From contig WBUK01000015.1 of the NCBI GenBank assembly GCA_008933765.1, forward strand, positions 40,158 to 104,157: a stretch of DNA of 64,000 nucleotides, written 5' to 3'. The notes below the pieces were generated by a model. The model had not been told where the DNA came from. It made no database searches and saw only the letters and a list, made by a program, of their open reading frames with translations. The stretch comes from Ignavibacteriaceae bacterium (GTDB lineage: Bacteria > Bacteroidota > Ignavibacteria > Ignavibacteriales > Ignavibacteriaceae). This document shows positions 63,907-64,000 of this stretch, in pieces (positions within the stretch are counted from its first letter, which is position 1; each line of letters opens with the position of its first letter). Made by a program: the position numbers and the translations under genes.

Positions 63907-64000
63907 ATGGAAGAGAGAAAAACTATAGCAGTGGCTGTTATAGGAAATGACCAACTCGACCTTAGTTTGTTCAGTAAGATATTAGTAAACAACGAGTTAT
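63907..64000 (+). CDS. Start of an unidentified gene, cut by window end
   Basis: Open from ATG 63907 to the window end (31 codons): MEERKTIAVAVIGNDQLDLS then LFSKILVNNEL. There is no strong ribosome-binding site, but the frame stays open and reads as protein. Too short to name. Confidence 0.4.
   Translation, partial: MEERKTIAVAVIGNDQLDLSLFSKILVNNEL

Overview
The window most likely comes from a member of the Ignavibacteria/Chlorobi side of the Bacteroidota. Three things point there: type IX secretion (T9SS) C-terminal sorting domains with the YPNPFNPTTTIKY-type motif (CotH-like protein, 1917-aa C25 protease), several promoters of the Bacteroidota TTTG-N19/20-TAnnTTTG type (tRNA-Ala, fur, sugar transferase), and frequent TTG/GTG starts. 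This is inferred from sequence alone. Most of the window is compactly coded chromosome; the last ~5.7 kb, after a tRNA-Ala gene, is looser, AT-richer and carries restriction genes.

Layout. 1-4.2 kb: end of a lipoprotein gene, a CNNM/CorC-type membrane protein, a DCC thiol-disulfide protein, a 38-bp tandem repeat and a secreted CotH kinase-like protein. 4.4-7.2 kb: an iron module fur-feoA-feoB behind a promoter with an overlapping dyad operator. 7.3-12.5 kb: MBL hydrolase, TolB-like propeller plus esterase, a receiver-histidine kinase, and a GT2 glycosyltransferase whose start codon appears mutated. 12.6-14.2 kb: O-antigen ligase/polymerase. 14.3-21.4 kb (minus strand): RlpA, CHASE2-adenylate/guanylate cyclase, a 795-aa predicted outer-membrane barrel, a FecR-domain protein and a 348-aa secreted protein, facing two exported TPR-CHAT proteins (841 and 1879 aa frames) at 21.7-29.8 kb. 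Together these look like an envelope sensing/proteolysis module and are the best candidate for an uncharacterised system here.

29.9-32.7 kb: phnD-phnC-phnE-type ABC importer, with a strong hairpin over the phnD ribosome-binding site. 32.8-36.5 kb: TetR regulator (its 3' end is duplicated beside it), a PpiD/SurA-like foldase and an outer-membrane barrel. 36.5-38.2 kb: aroK-aroB. 38.2-38.8 kb: a long spacer with a perfect 12-bp hairpin. 38.8-40.9 kb: bcp peroxiredoxin, then PTPS-folE-SDR, which fits tetrahydrobiopterin synthesis. 41.2-49.3 kb: sugar transferase, Wzi-like barrel and the giant C25 protease. 49.4-55.2 kb: methyltransferase, then glmS, a cyclic-2,3-diphosphoglycerate-synthetase-like GTPase, carbamate kinase and ornithine carbamoyltransferase ending at a clear terminator. 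55.4-58.0 kb: secreted M28 peptidase and an MFS transporter.

58.2 kb to the end: tRNA-Ala(GGC) with promoter and terminator, then a single-chain nuclease-methylase-specificity enzyme (type IIG-like) and a coiled-coil Mrr-type endonuclease, then the start of an unidentified gene. This looks like the edge of a defence island using the tRNA as boundary, but no integrase or att repeat lies inside the window. A recurrent small-scale oddity is short tandem duplications in spacers, at least two of which copy the 3' end of the neighbouring gene.
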